From assembly GCF_900107015.1 (NCBI RefSeq), contig NZ_FNOI01000010.1:56922-120921 (forward strand): a stretch of 64,000 nucleotides of DNA, read 5' to 3'. How positions within the stretch are numbered: position 1 is the stretch's first letter; the number at the start of each line of letters is the position of its first letter. Source of the stretch: Litoreibacter albidus (GTDB lineage Bacteria > Pseudomonadota > Alphaproteobacteria > Rhodobacterales > Rhodobacteraceae). A model generated the notes under the pieces. The model did no database searches, had not been told where the DNA came from, and saw nothing but the letters and a program-made list of their open reading frames with translations. Below are positions 1-9,549 of the stretch, one piece after another. A program made the translations under genes and the position numbers.

Positions 1-1
1 A

Positions 2-235
2 CACTACTACCGCCAGTGGTGGTACTGGGGCGGCGAGGCCGACTTGCGCGTGAACGGACCCAAGCTGGAGCTAACGTCGATCCCTGATGAGGAATGGGCA
101 ACCGTGGAAGCAAAAGCGTTCGAATTCTGGGAAGAAATCGCCGCAGAATCCGACACCAAGCGCCGCGTCGTTGACATCATCAAGAAGTACAACGCTGACA
201 TGGTCAAAGCTGGCCGCCCGTACCGCTACGGCTAA
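2..235 (+). CDS. TRAP transporter solute-binding protein, DctP family (C-terminal fragment)
   Basis: Only the last 77 residues are in the window; the gene begins upstream. The visible part is rich in Trp and Tyr near its start (residues WWYWGGEADLR), then has a long helix with EFWEEIAAESDTKRRVV and ends NADMVKAGRPYRYG. This ending is typical of DctP-family periplasmic binding proteins of TRAP transporters, where the C-terminal helices pack against the two lobes. Such proteins capture organic acids, amines or amino acids in the periplasm for a DctQM membrane pair, which is not visible here. It lies 46 bases before the glutamine-synthetase-like gene on the same strand and probably feeds that pathway. 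The family call is by motif recall only. Confidence 0.75.
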   Translation, partial: HYYRQWWYWGGEADLRVNGPKLELTSIPDEEWATVEAKAFEFWEEIAAESDTKRRVVDIIKKYNADMVKAGRPYRYG

Positions 236-246
236 AAATCAATTTG

Positions 247-272
247 CGGGGGCGGCCTGCGCGTTGCCCCCG
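247..272 (+). terminator. Hairpin between TRAP gene and glutamine-synthetase-like gene
   Basis: Arms 247-253 (CGGGGGC) and 266-272 (GCCCCCG) form a perfect 7-bp GC stem with a 12-base loop. There is no T tract after it, so it may be an mRNA-stabilising or attenuating stem between two operon genes rather than a full terminator. Confidence 0.45.
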
Positions 273-281
273 TGATCCTCC

Positions 282-1661
282 ATGAAAGTGAACAAAATGC
301 CTGCTACATTGACATTTGATGACATGAAAACCCAAGTCGCGGACGGAACGGTTGATACTGTTCTGGTTTGCTTTGTCGACATGCAGGGGCGCTTGATGGG
401 CAAGCGGTTCCACGGCGCGAATTTCGTGGAAACCTCGTTCGAGGAAACCCATTGCTGCAACTATCTATTGGCCACTGACTTGGAAATGGCGACGCCGGAG
501 GGCTACGCCTCCACCAGCTGGGAAACCGGCTATGGTGACTATGTAATGAAACCGGACCTGACGACCCTGCGCCCCGTTCCATGGTTGGAGGGCACGGTAA
601 TGGTGTTGTGCGACGTGCTGGATCACCACACCCACGAACCCGTTCCCCACTCGCCGCGCGCTATCTTGAAGAAGCAGATCAAACGGCTGGAAGCTTTGGG
701 GTTCGAGGCTAAGATGGCGACCGAGCTGGAGTTTTTCCTGTTTGAGAAAACCCTAGACGAAATCCGCAAGGGCGGGTTCCGCGACTTGGCCCCCATCAGC
801 AGCTACAACGAAGATTACCACATTTTCCAGACCACCAAGGAAGAAGGCGTGATGCGCCCGATCCGCAACCACCTTTATGCGGCGGGGCTTCCGATTGAGA
901 ACTCCAAGGGTGAGGCGGAGGCCGGTCAGGAAGAGCTGAACATTCGCTATTCCCCTGCCCTTGAGTGCGCGGACTACCATTCGATTGCGAAGCACGCGAT
1001 CAAGGAAATCGCGTGGCAAAACGGGCATGCGGCGACCTTCTTGCCGAAGTGGCACAAGGATCGCGTTGGCTCTTCTAGCCACGTCCACCAATCCTTGTGG
1101 AAAGACGGCGAAGCGGCGTTCTTTGACAAGTCGGGCAAGCACGGCATGTCCAAAGTCATGGAGCACTACATGGCGGGCTTGATCCACTATTCGCCGGAAT
1201 ACACATATTTCCTTGCGCCATACGTCAACAGTTACAAACGGTTCTCCAAGGGGACGTTCGCGCCGACCAAAACTGTTTGGTCCGTTGATAATCGCACCGC
1301 CGGATTCCGCTTGTGTGGCGAGGGTACGAAGGGCGTGCGGGTTGAATGCCGCATTGGCGGGTCTGATCTGAACCCCTATCTGGCGCAGGCCGTGATGCTG
1401 GCGGCGGGGATCAAAGGTATTGAGGACGCGATGGAGTTGGCACCGGCAACCACCGGCGACGTCTACGAGGATGCCAAAGCTATGGACATTCCGCAGACAT
1501 TGCGCGACGCGACGCAGACGCTGCGCGGATCGAAATTCCTACGCGAAGTTTTGGGCGACGATGTTGTCGACCATTACACCCGCGCGGCGGAATGGGAGCA
1601 GGAAGAATTTGACCGTGTCGTGACCGATTGGGAAATCGCGCGCGGCTTTGAGAGGGCTTAA
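282..1661 (+). CDS. Glutamine synthetase family protein (gamma-glutamylamide ligase type)
   Basis: A 459-residue ATP-dependent ligase of the glutamine synthetase fold, probably cytoplasmic and oligomeric. The N-terminal beta-grasp region (about residues 10-110) includes VLVCFVDMQGRLMGKRF; the catalytic domain follows with ATELEFFLF (metal-binding glutamates), GEAEAGQEELNIRYS, SSSHVHQSLW (catalytic His region) and NRTAGFR. These are the motifs of the PuuA/GlnT/FluG-like branch, which joins glutamate to amines, rather than the housekeeping GlnA. The context agrees: an aldehyde dehydrogenase and an alcohol dehydrogenase follow in the same direction, and a GABA-type aminotransferase lies close by. 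The likely product is a gamma-glutamylated amine or amino alcohol; the substrate is not deducible. Another in-frame ATG at 297 could be the start. A true glutamine synthetase is less likely. Confidence 0.85.
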   Translation: MKVNKMPATLTFDDMKTQVADGTVDTVLVCFVDMQGRLMGKRFHGANFVETSFEETHCCNYLLATDLEMATPEGYASTSWETGYGDYVMKPDLTTLRPVPWLEGTVMVLCDVLDHHTHEPVPHSPRAILKKQIKRLEALGFEAKMATELEFFLFEKTLDEIRKGGFRDLAPISSYNEDYHIFQTTKEEGVMRPIRNHLYAAGLPIENSKGEAEAGQEELNIRYSPALECADYHSIAKHAIKEIAWQNGHAATFLPKWHKDRVGSSSHVHQSLWKDGEAAFFDKSGKHGMSKVMEHYMAGLIHYSPEYTYFLAPYVNSYKRFSKGTFAPTKTVWSVDNRTAGFRLCGEGTKGVRVECRIGGSDLNPYLAQAVMLAAGIKGIEDAMELAPATTGDVYEDAKAMDIPQTLRDATQTLRGSKFLREVLGDDVVDHYTRAAEWEQEEFDRVVTDWEIARGFERA

Positions 1662-1665
1662 ACCT

Positions 1666-3039
1666 ATGACTATCCAATGTATCTCTCCTATTGATGGATC
1701 CGTTTATGCGGAGCGCGAGACACTGTCGCGCGCGGAGGCTGACGCGGCGGTGGCGCGTGCCAAGGTCGCGCAAACTGCATGGGCGGCGCGCCCCCTGTCC
1801 GAGCGGATCGCGCTGGTGCAAGCGGGCGTCGCGGCCGTGGGCGCGATGAATGACGAGATCGTGCCGGAAATCGCGTGGCAGATGGGCCGCCCTGTCCGTT
1901 ACGGCGGCGAGTTCGGCGGTTTCAACGAGCGGGCAAGCTACATGGCAAGTATCGCAGAGGAGGCGCTGGCCCCGATTGTAGTCGAAGACAGCGACGCCTT
2001 TCGCCGCGTGATTAAACGGGTGCCGCACGGGCTGGTGCTTGTGGTGGCCCCGTGGAATTACCCATACATGACGGCCATCAACACGGTGGCCCCTGCCCTG
2101 ATCGCGGGCAATGCCGTGATGCTGAAACACGCGTCGCAAACGCCCTTGGTGGGTGAACGCATGGCCGCTGCCTTCCATTCGGTAGGCATTCCCGCTGATG
2201 TGTTCCAGAACGTGTTCCTTGACCACACAACTACGTCGGAGCTGATTGCGGACCGCGCGTTTGGCTTCGTCAATTTCACGGGTTCCGTCGGTGGTGGCAA
2301 GGCGATGGAAGCTGCCGCAGCGGGGACATTCACAGGCATCGGCTTGGAGCTTGGCGGCAAAGATCCCGGCTACGTTATGGACGACGCCGACGTGGACGCG
2401 GCGGTCGATACGCTGATTGATGGCGCGATGTTTAATGCGGGCCAGTGCTGTTGCGGGATTGAGCGGATTTATGTGCACGTTTCGCTGTTCGATGAATTCG
2501 TTGCAAAAGCCGTAAAGATCGTGAACGGCTACAAACTGGGCAACCCGTTGGAGCCGGACACCACCATGGGGCCAATGGCGCACGTCCGGTTTGCCGAGGA
2601 AGTCCGCGCGCAAACGGCGGAAGCCATCGCTGCTGGCGCCACTGCGCAGATCGACCCCGCCAACTTCCCAGAAGACGGGGGCGCGTATCTTATGCCGCAA
2701 ATCTTGACCAATGTGACACATGATATGCGCGTCATGCGCGAGGAAAGCTTTGGCCCCGTCGTGGGCGTCATGCCCGTCAAGGACGACGCCGAAGCCATTG
2801 CGTTGATGAACGACAGCGACTTCGGTTTGACCGCATCACTGTGGACCAATGACGCCGCGCGCGCCGAGGCGATTGCCGACCAGATCGAGACGGGCACCGT
2901 CTTTATGAACCGCGCTGACTACCTTGATCCGGGCCTGTGCTGGACCGGTTGCAAAGACACAGGCCGCGGCGGCGGCTTATCAGTCATCGGCTACCACAAC
3001 CTGACACGACCCAAGTCGTTCCACCTAAAGAAGGCTTAA
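1666..3039 (+). CDS. NAD(P)-dependent aldehyde dehydrogenase
   Basis: A 457-residue member of the ALDH superfamily that oxidises an aldehyde to its acid with NAD(P). The cofactor-binding region holds VVAPWNYPYMTAINTVAPAL and FTGSVGGGKAME; the general-base glutamate is in GLELGGKDPGYV; the catalytic cysteine is in the unusual triple-Cys run FNAGQCCCGIERI. The C-terminal part carries EESFGPVVGVMPV. The start at 1666 lies 5 bases after the ligase stop; an ATG at 1648 would overlap that gene and adds residues that family members usually lack. Within the operon it probably oxidises the gamma-glutamylamino aldehyde, the PuuC-like step. Substrate specificity is inferred from neighbours only. Confidence 0.9.
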   Translation: MTIQCISPIDGSVYAERETLSRAEADAAVARAKVAQTAWAARPLSERIALVQAGVAAVGAMNDEIVPEIAWQMGRPVRYGGEFGGFNERASYMASIAEEALAPIVVEDSDAFRRVIKRVPHGLVLVVAPWNYPYMTAINTVAPALIAGNAVMLKHASQTPLVGERMAAAFHSVGIPADVFQNVFLDHTTTSELIADRAFGFVNFTGSVGGGKAMEAAAAGTFTGIGLELGGKDPGYVMDDADVDAAVDTLIDGAMFNAGQCCCGIERIYVHVSLFDEFVAKAVKIVNGYKLGNPLEPDTTMGPMAHVRFAEEVRAQTAEAIAAGATAQIDPANFPEDGGAYLMPQILTNVTHDMRVMREESFGPVVGVMPVKDDAEAIALMNDSDFGLTASLWTNDAARAEAIADQIETGTVFMNRADYLDPGLCWTGCKDTGRGGGLSVIGYHNLTRPKSFHLKKA

Positions 3040-3044
3040 CGCAC

Positions 3045-4193
3045 ATGAGCATCACCGCTAACTGGTCCTACCCGACTGCCATCCGTTTCGGCGCAGGCCG
3101 CATTTCAGAGATCGCGGACGCCTGCGCTGTCGCTGGCATCAAGAAACCGCTGCTCATCACCGACCGCGGTTTGGCCAATATGGACATCACCACCAAAACG
3201 CTGGACCTGATGGACGCGGCAGGCCTTGGTCGCGCCATGTTCGCGGATGTGGATCCCAACCCGAACGAAAAGAACGCCGCCGCAGGCGTTAAGGCCTACA
3301 ACGACGGCGGGCACGACGGCGTGATTGCGTTCGGTGGCGGCTCCGGCCTTGATTTGGGCAAGCTGGTCGCCTTCCTAGCGGGGCAAACGCGCCCGCTGTG
3401 GGACTTTGAAGACATCGGCGACTGGTGGACCCGCGCCGACGCCGATGCCATCGCACCGATTATTGCGGTGCCAACCACGGCGGGGACCGGCTCCGAAGTG
3501 GGGCGGGCCTCTGTCATCACCAATTCCGAGACAGAAGAAAAGAAGATCATCTTCCACCCGAAATTTCTGCCAACAGTGGTAATCTGTGATCCTGAACTCA
3601 CGGTAGGTATGCCCAAGTTCATCACGGCAGGCACGGGGCTGGATGCGTTCGCGCATTGCGTCGAGGCATTCTGCTCGCCGCATTACCACCCGATGTCTCA
3701 GGGCATGGCGCTGGAAGGTATGCGCTTGGTGAAGGAATATCTGCCACGTGCCTATGCGGACGGTAGCGACCTTGAGGCGCGCGCGCATATGATGTCGGCG
3801 GCGGCGATGGGTGCAACGGCCTTCCAAAAAGGACTGGGCGCAATCCACGCGTTATCCCATCCGATTGGCGCGATGTATCACACCCACCACGGCACAACGA
3901 ACGCGGTTTGCATGCCGCCTGTTTTGCAGTTCAACAAACCGGCGATTACCAAGGTGATTTCGCAAGCCGCGAACTACTTGGACATCGACGGCGGGTTCGA
4001 CGGGTTTTGCGACTACGTGGACGAATTGAACGCCTCTTTGGGCATCCCAAAGACACTTGCGGGCCTTGGGGTTGAGAACCCTGATATTGACCGCATCGTG
4101 GCGGGCGCGTTGAGTGATCCAAGCACGGGCGGCAATCCTGTGAAGATGACGAAGGAGAACACGACGGCACTTCTTCTTGCGTGCATCGGGTAA
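3045..4193 (+). CDS. Iron-containing alcohol dehydrogenase
   Basis: A 382-residue group III (iron-type) alcohol dehydrogenase, cytoplasmic. The dinucleotide-binding signature FGGGSGLDLGK is near residue 95. The metal-site region follows: the Asp and first His in GTGLDAFAHCVE, the second His in IHALSHPIGA and the third in YHTHHGTTNA, in the order known for this family (Asp, His, His, His). The start at 3045 lies 5 bases after the aldehyde dehydrogenase stop; upstream in-frame codons lie inside that gene. It interconverts an alcohol and aldehyde with NAD(P) and would supply the aldehyde dehydrogenase. Because a GMC alcohol oxidoreductase is also present at 5258, the locus has two possible enzymes for the same alcohol oxidation. 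Confidence 0.9.
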   Translation: MSITANWSYPTAIRFGAGRISEIADACAVAGIKKPLLITDRGLANMDITTKTLDLMDAAGLGRAMFADVDPNPNEKNAAAGVKAYNDGGHDGVIAFGGGSGLDLGKLVAFLAGQTRPLWDFEDIGDWWTRADADAIAPIIAVPTTAGTGSEVGRASVITNSETEEKKIIFHPKFLPTVVICDPELTVGMPKFITAGTGLDAFAHCVEAFCSPHYHPMSQGMALEGMRLVKEYLPRAYADGSDLEARAHMMSAAAMGATAFQKGLGAIHALSHPIGAMYHTHHGTTNAVCMPPVLQFNKPAITKVISQAANYLDIDGGFDGFCDYVDELNASLGIPKTLAGLGVENPDIDRIVAGALSDPSTGGNPVKMTKENTTALLLACIG

Positions 4194-4204
4194 GTAATAA
4201 AAGT

Positions 4205-4233
4205 GCGCCACGCTTTCTACCTAAGTGTGGCGC
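4205..4233. terminator. Bidirectional terminator hairpin between convergent genes
   Basis: Arms 4205-4211 (GCGCCAC) and 4227-4233 (GTGGCGC) form a perfect stem in the 40-base gap between the alcohol dehydrogenase stop and the LysR stop. An A-rich stretch precedes it, which reads as T-rich for the leftward gene, so it can serve both directions. Confidence 0.6.
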
Positions 4234-5139
4234 CTACCAAATTCCCTTTAGCTGGCTGAACAAGGCCCCGATGACGGCGTTATCCTTTCGGTGGGCGAAT
4301 GTCGCGATGCTAAGGCGCGCGGGCACAGAAACGGTGTTGCAGATCGTTAGGCCAAAAGTCTGTTGTTGATGCAACGCAATTGAATCGCGGCACAGGCTTA
4401 GCCCGACACCAACGCGCACCATTGCTAGCATTGACGCTTCCTGATCCACTTGTGAGACCACGTTTTGCACGCAGTTGTGCGCCTCAAATATATCGGTGAG
4501 CAATCTGTTATGGACCGATGCGGCGGGCGTGCCAATCCACGGCAAACCGGCCAGCTCTGCCCAGCTTGCGTTCCTGACCCGCGCATCCCACCCGACAGGC
4601 GCAATAACGCTGTAAGAGAAATCGGCTAGCGGCTCAAAATGGATGGGGTCGTCGTCCATGGTCTGTTCAGTCTCGTCGCGGGCGCTCAGATAAAAGCCTG
4701 CGTCAATGACGCCACGTTTTAGTCGATCAAGAACATCGCCGCTAACGCCATGCATAAGCTCGGTCGTTATACTCGGGAATTCGGTGCCGAGGCGGCTTAG
4801 AAGTTGTCCTAGTCTGATGAATTCGGGGTCAACGATGGTCCCGATTTTCAAGGTTCCCGTCACCTGCCCCGATTGTTTGTTGGCGCTACGGTGAAAGTCG
4901 CTCATCGCGGTGAGGACGCTGACGGCTTTGGGTAGAATGGCCTCGCCATCATGGGTCAGCCGTAAACCAGTTGGTGTACGCTGAAACAGCGCCATTCCTG
5001 TTTCTTCGGCCAGCCGTTTGATTTGGTGGCTGACGGCGGGTTGCGTCAGGCTAAGAACCTCGGCGGCCTTAGACACGCTCCCCTCCCGCGCGACAGTCAC
5101 GAAAGCGAGGATCGCGTTGGTGTTGGAGAAGCGTTTCAT
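4234..5139 (-). CDS. LysR-family transcriptional regulator
   Basis: A 301-residue LysR-type regulator. The N-terminal winged helix-turn-helix (residues about 8-66) has the classic FVTVAREGSVSKAAEVLSLT and QPAVSHQIKRLAEETG sequence. The remaining part is the periplasmic-binding-protein-like effector domain (TGTLKIGTIVDPEFIRLGQL, then MVRVGVGLSLCRDS). It is transcribed away from the GMC oxidoreductase gene, with 118 bases between the starts, the usual arrangement for a LysR protein that controls its divergent neighbour. It may also control the ligase-dehydrogenase operon to its left, with which it converges. The inducer is unknown; a pathway amine or aldehyde is plausible. Confidence 0.9.
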   Translation of the reverse strand: MKRFSNTNAILAFVTVAREGSVSKAAEVLSLTQPAVSHQIKRLAEETGMALFQRTPTGLRLTHDGEAILPKAVSVLTAMSDFHRSANKQSGQVTGTLKIGTIVDPEFIRLGQLLSRLGTEFPSITTELMHGVSGDVLDRLKRGVIDAGFYLSARDETEQTMDDDPIHFEPLADFSYSVIAPVGWDARVRNASWAELAGLPWIGTPAASVHNRLLTDIFEAHNCVQNVVSQVDQEASMLAMVRVGVGLSLCRDSIALHQQQTFGLTICNTVSVPARLSIATFAHRKDNAVIGALFSQLKGIW

Positions 5140-5257
5140 ATAAATATTTGTAATACCGAGCTGCTACATTTGTCATTAGAAAAAGCGGCTAGTGTTCGCG
5201 TAACGTCGTCAGAACTGGGCCGAGGCGACAGTTAGACGCCTTGAGGGGGAGCGGCGC
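5140..5257. promoter_or_regulatory. Divergent promoter region, lysR / GMC oxidoreductase
   Basis: This 118-base region separates two divergent starts. Its left end is AT-rich (about 5138-5156, ATATAAATATTTGTAAT), unlike the surrounding DNA, and contains near-palindromic ATAAATATTTGTAAT, which could be a LysR box of the T-N11-A type. A ribosome-binding site GAGGGGGAG lies before the GMC start at 5258. The operator assignment is inference. Confidence 0.45.
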
Positions 5258-6922
5258 ATGACAGAAAGTGACACCACATTTGATTACATCGTGATCGGCG
5301 CGGGGTCGGCGGGTTGCCTGTTGGCCAATCGCCTGAGTGCGGACCCTGCAAAGCGCGTTCTACTGCTGGAGGCGGGGAAGGCTGACACCTATCCGTGGAT
5401 CCATATTCCGGTCGGCTATCTCTATTGCATCGGCAACCCGCGCACTGACTGGATGTATTCCACCCAGCCGGATAAGGGGCTGAACGGACGCAGTCTGCGC
5501 TATCCCCGCGGAAAGACGCTTGGTGGGTGCTCCTCCATTAACGGTATGATTTATATGCGCGGACAGGCGCGCGACTACGACAATTGGGCCGCGTTAAGTG
5601 GGGAAGATGGCTGGTCGTGGGAGAACTCGCTGCAGGACTTCAAGGCGCATGAGGACCATTATAAGCTCGACAACGGCCAAAATCCGAACACCGCGCCGAC
5701 AGGCCGTTTTTCCGACCACCACGGTCATGGTGGGGAGTGGCGCGTGGAAAAACAAAGGCTGCGGTGGGACGTGCTTGATAGCTTTGAGGACGCCGCAGTT
5801 GAGGCAGGCGTCGACCGGACGAGTGATTTCAACACTGGCAATAATGCCGGTGTCGGATATTTCGACGTCAACCAGCGCCAGGGATGGCGTTGGAATACGG
5901 CGAAAGCGTTCCTAAGGCCCGCTAAAGCCCGCCCGAACCTAACGATTTGGACAGAGGCGCAGGCAGAGAAGTTACTTTTTGAGGACATGCCGGATGGCAG
6001 CCGAAGATGCGCGGCGGTTAGGGTTGATAGGGGTGGGCAGTCGGTAACCGCGTATGCGCGCCGCGAGGTCGTGCTATCTGCTGGTGCGGTAAATTCGCCG
6101 CAGATCTTGCAGCTTTCGGGGATCGGTCCAGCGGATGTATTGAAGGCGCACGGGATCGACGTTGTGCGTGATGCGCCGGTTGGCGAGAACTTGCAAGATC
6201 ACCTGCAAATCCGGTCGGTCTTCAAGGTGAAAGGCACGCGCACTTTGAATACCTTGGCCAACAGCCTGATCGGCAAAGCCAGAATTGGCGCGGAGTATCT
6301 GCTGAAGCGAACTGGCCCGATGAGCATGGCCCCAAGCCAGCTGGGTGCTTTTACGCGATCGGACAGCACCCTCGCGTATGCAAATTTAGAATACCATGTG
6401 CAACCGTTGAGCCTGGAGGCGTTTGGCGAGAACTTGCATAATTTCCCCGCTATCACCGTCAGCGTCTGCAACCTGAACCCGACCAGCCGCGGGTATATCC
6501 GAATAGCCTCACGGGATTACCGCGACCCGCCGGAAATAACCCCCAACTATTTGGCGACTGATGACGACCGCAAGGTCGCCGCCGACAGTCTCCGGCAGGT
6601 TCGCAAGATTATGAGCCAGCCGTCGATGCGGCGGTATCAGCCGGAGGAATACCGCCCCGGCGTTCAGTACCAAAGCGACGCTGATTTAACGAAACTGGCA
6701 GGCGACATCGCGACCACTATTTTTCATCCCGCAGGCACCGTGAAGATGGGCCACGCGGAGGACCCTACCGCAGTTCTAGACCCGAAACTGCGCGTGAAAG
6801 GCATCCGGGGTTTGCGTGTCGTGGACGCGAGCATCATGCCGGAAATTACCAGCGGGAACACCAACTCCCCGACCATCATGATCGCGGAGAAGGCGGCCCG
6901 CTGGATTATGTCCGGCGACTAG
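5258..6922 (+). CDS. GMC-family FAD-dependent alcohol oxidoreductase (choline dehydrogenase-like)
   Basis: A 554-residue glucose-methanol-choline oxidoreductase. The FAD-binding dinucleotide motif [18 protein letters not shown] is at residues 10-27, followed by LLLEAGKAD; the second GMC signature region is [16 protein letters not shown]. The active-site His is in [10 protein letters not shown] (His490) and the partner Asn lies in SGNTNSPT (about Asn534). These features match choline and long-chain or polyether alcohol dehydrogenases. It oxidises a primary alcohol to an aldehyde, passing electrons to the respiratory chain or oxygen. It is divergent from the LysR regulator, and its TAG stop overlaps the TAG stop of the convergent aminotransferase by 4 bases. 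Choline is possible as substrate, but no betaine aldehyde dehydrogenase-specific partner was recognised. Confidence 0.88.
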   Translation: MTESDTTFDYIVIGAGSAGCLLANRLSADPAKRVLLLEAGKADTYPWIHIPVGYLYCIGNPRTDWMYSTQPDKGLNGRSLRYPRGKTLGGCSSINGMIYMRGQARDYDNWAALSGEDGWSWENSLQDFKAHEDHYKLDNGQNPNTAPTGRFSDHHGHGGEWRVEKQRLRWDVLDSFEDAAVEAGVDRTSDFNTGNNAGVGYFDVNQRQGWRWNTAKAFLRPAKARPNLTIWTEAQAEKLLFEDMPDGSRRCAAVRVDRGGQSVTAYARREVVLSAGAVNSPQILQLSGIGPADVLKAHGIDVVRDAPVGENLQDHLQIRSVFKVKGTRTLNTLANSLIGKARIGAEYLLKRTGPMSMAPSQLGAFTRSDSTLAYANLEYHVQPLSLEAFGENLHNFPAITVSVCNLNPTSRGYIRIASRDYRDPPEITPNYLATDDDRKVAADSLRQVRKIMSQPSMRRYQPEEYRPGVQYQSDADLTKLAGDIATTIFHPAGTVKMGHAEDPTAVLDPKLRVKGIRGLRVVDASIMPEITSGNTNSPTIMIAEKAARWIMSGD

Positions 6923-8202
6923 CCGACGGTTTTCTGGGCCATACGAATGGAGGTTTCGATGATGTCCAGCGCCTCCGCAAAGACGTCGTCTTGTACGGTG
7001 ATCGGCGAGAGAAAGCGGATGACGTTTCCGTGGACGCCGCAGGTTAGCAAAATCAGGTTCTGTTCCAGCGCGTGGGCCTTCACCGCGTTCGTGAAATCGG
7101 CATTGGGCGTACTGGTGTTTGCGACGTTGAATTCCACGGCAACCATAAGGCCCGGGCCACGGATATCTGTGATTTCTGGAACATCGCCGCGCAGGCTTTC
7201 CAAGCGCTGCTTCAACCGCGAACCGAGGAAATTGGCGCGATCGCAAAGCTCCTCCTCCTCGATAACATCGAGAACGGCGTTCGCGGCTGCAACCGAAAGC
7301 GGGTTGCCTGCATAAGTCCCGCCAAGCCCGCCTGGATTGGCGGCATCCATCACCTCCGCCCGCCCCGTAACGGCGGCGATCGGGAATCCGCCGCCAAGTC
7401 CTTTAGCCATCGCGGTCAGGTCGGGAACAACGTCGTGATGCTCCATCGCGAACATCTTGCCGGTGCGGGCGAAGCCGGTTTGAACCTCATCCGCGACCAG
7501 TAATATGCCGTGTTCATCACAGACTTTACGCAGATAAGTCATCAACGCCGTCGGGGCCTCGTAGAAGCCACCCTCGCCTTGGACGGGCTCGATCATGATG
7601 GCCGCCACGCGTTCGGGGTCGATGTCCGCTTTGAACAGCTTGTCCAACGCGGCAATAGAATCCTCAACGCTGATGCCATGCGCTGCAACTGGGAACGGCG
7701 CGTGAAATACGTCCCCCGGCATCGCGCCAAAGCCTTTCTTATAGGGCACGACTTTTCCGGTCAGCGCCATGCCCATAAACGTCCGCCCGTGAAACGCGCC
7801 CGAAAATGCAATGACCGCTGAGCGCCCCGTCGCGGCGCGCGCAATCTTCACCGCATTCTCGGCGGCTTCTGCGCCGGTGGTGACAAATATGGTCTTCTTA
7901 GCGAAATCGCCTGGCACCAAATCGTTCAACCGCTCTGCAAGCGATACGTAGTTTTCATAGGGCAGCACTTGGTGGCAAGTGTGCGTGAAGCAGTCAAGTT
8001 GGGCCTTCACGGCCTCAATGACTTTGGGGTGGCGATGACCGGTGTTAACCACGGCAATGCCTGCGGCAAAGTCAATGTATCGGTTGCCCTCTACGTCCCA
8101 CACCTCGGTGTTTTCAGCGCGGGCGGCGAAGATGTTTGTCATCACGCCCACGCCCCGCGCAATCGCGTCAGTGCGGCGGTTGTTAAGTTCGGAGTTTAGC
8201 AT
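6919..8202 (-). CDS. gabT: 4-aminobutyrate aminotransferase (class III)
   Basis: A 427-residue pyridoxal-phosphate aminotransferase, close to the usual GabT length of about 426. Shared motifs are [85 protein letters not shown] and the PLP-lysine region [14 protein letters not shown]. It moves the omega-amino group of GABA or a similar amino acid to 2-oxoglutarate. The ATG at 8202 is preferred over the one at 8262 because it follows AAAAGGA and gives the family's normal N-terminus. The gene converges on the GMC oxidoreductase. In the proposed pathway it takes the amino acid released after oxidation. 5-aminovalerate or beta-alanine could also be substrates. Confidence 0.9.
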   Translation of the reverse strand: MLNSELNNRRTDAIARGVGVMTNIFAARAENTEVWDVEGNRYIDFAAGIAVVNTGHRHPKVIEAVKAQLDCFTHTCHQVLPYENYVSLAERLNDLVPGDFAKKTIFVTTGAEAAENAVKIARAATGRSAVIAFSGAFHGRTFMGMALTGKVVPYKKGFGAMPGDVFHAPFPVAAHGISVEDSIAALDKLFKADIDPERVAAIMIEPVQGEGGFYEAPTALMTYLRKVCDEHGILLVADEVQTGFARTGKMFAMEHHDVVPDLTAMAKGLGGGFPIAAVTGRAEVMDAANPGGLGGTYAGNPLSVAAANAVLDVIEEEELCDRANFLGSRLKQRLESLRGDVPEITDIRGPGLMVAVEFNVANTSTPNADFTNAVKAHALEQNLILLTCGVHGNVIRFLSPITVQDDVFAEALDIIETSIRMAQKTVG

Positions 8203-8483
8203 CGCAAGGGTCCTTTTAACGGCGCCATTCCAGGCGGATGTAGGATCATTTTCTGCGACCATGGTAGCTACTTTAAATGCGTTGGAAAGAGCGATCTTGA
8301 CCCTTAAATGCGAAAAGCTTTGGTCGTTTAACTATGGGAAATCCGCGGCGTGTTTCACATAAATTCTCCAAGTTTTCGTGCAGGCATTACCTAATTTTTA
8401 AACGGTCCGCGGGTAGAACGGCGTCATTACCCAAGTGAGGCACCCATGGTTCCAATTCCTAACTTCTTTGAACGGCGACCTGG

Positions 8484-9449
8484 TTGGGTGGGTTGAACAG
8501 ATTGGGTAAGTGTCAGCCGGACGGCGTTCATATCAATGTTTTAATGGCCACATTTAACGGGGCCGAATATCTGCCAGAGCAGCTTGATAGCATAGCCGCG
8601 CAAACCTTCGGTGCCTGGTCTTTGTGGGTTGGCGACGATGGGTCAACCGACGAGACTGAGCAAATACTGCAGGAGTTTGGCGCGAAGGGGCACCCGTTGC
8701 ACATTCGCCAAAGTGGCGGGTTTGGTAGTGCCACGAACTTCATGTCTTTGCTTGCGAATTTACCATCTGTTGAGGGCGCGCCGGATTGGATCGCATTCAC
8801 CGACCAAGACGATGTTTGGCTGCCTGACAAGCTGGAACGCGGAGTTACTGCCCTGCGCCAGTATCCCGATACGACGCCAGCGCTGTATTGCAGCCGTACG
8901 TGGGTCACGAACAGCACCCTGACGCGTCGAGTTCCATCTGCGCCGATGCCCCGACAACCTAGTTTCAAGAACGCGCTGGTGCAAAATATCGCCGCCGGAA
9001 ACACAATACTGCTGAACCCCGCCGCTGCTGAACTTGTCCGCGCCGCGGCATCAGAAGCGGGGCCTGTGGTTATGCACGACTGGTGGGTCTATCTATTAGT
9101 TACAGGTGCAGGCGGCATTGTGGAGTATGATAACACCCCTACCCTACTTTACCGACAACATGCACGAAACGTCATCGGCGCAAACCTCGGGGTTCGGGCT
9201 AGATTGCGGCGAATTGCTATGGTGTTGAATGGGGAGTTCCGGCGGCGAAATGATGTGAACCTAGCGGCCCTTGGCCGGTCCGCCCATAGGTTGATCCCCG
9301 CGAACCGCGACATCGTACGAAGTTTCTCCGAAGCAAGGCAATCAAGTTTACTTTTGGCGTTAGCTGCGGTGCTTTCACTTGGGCTATACCGCCAGACTAC
9401 CGCAAGTACATGGGCGCTTTGGTGCGCTGTGCTTTTAAGGCGGGTGTAG
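8484..9449 (+). CDS. Glycosyltransferase family 2 (rhamnosyltransferase-like)
   Basis: A protein of about 321 residues with a GT-A fold. It begins the family-2 core with VHINVLMATFNGAEYLPEQL, then LWVGDDGSTDETEQIL (nucleotide-sugar and metal-binding Asp residues) and FTDQDDVWLPDKLERG (the DxD-like and acceptor-side motif), a pattern seen in dTDP-rhamnosyl transferases of O-antigen and capsule loci. The start is uncertain: no ATG precedes the domain and TTG codons at 8484, 8493 and 8502 are all possible. It is the first gene of the polysaccharide cluster and probably adds a sugar to the growing glycan on the cytoplasmic face of the inner membrane. Acceptor and donor cannot be read from the sequence. 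Confidence 0.8.
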   Translation: MGGLNRLGKCQPDGVHINVLMATFNGAEYLPEQLDSIAAQTFGAWSLWVGDDGSTDETEQILQEFGAKGHPLHIRQSGGFGSATNFMSLLANLPSVEGAPDWIAFTDQDDVWLPDKLERGVTALRQYPDTTPALYCSRTWVTNSTLTRRVPSAPMPRQPSFKNALVQNIAAGNTILLNPAAAELVRAAASEAGPVVMHDWWVYLLVTGAGGIVEYDNTPTLLYRQHARNVIGANLGVRARLRRIAMVLNGEFRRRNDVNLAALGRSAHRLIPANRDIVRSFSEARQSSLLLALAAVLSLGLYRQTTASTWALWCAVLLRRV

Positions 9450-9549
9450 GGCTCTAGACGACCTCGTTTTAAGTAAAATTAAAGACTACCGCTTTAGGGG
9501 TGGAGGCGCGGCGCCCCGTCGCGTGAAATAGAAGCTCACGAGACAATAG

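Noticed and set aside
282..1661. Housekeeping glutamine synthetase GlnA
   Set aside because: No glnB is adjacent, the adenylylation-site region is not recognised, and motifs and neighbours fit the amine-ligase branch.
1480..2721. 413-codon open frame antisense to the aldehyde dehydrogenase
   Set aside because: It runs across the ligase-ALDH junction on the opposite strand and lacks any family motif.
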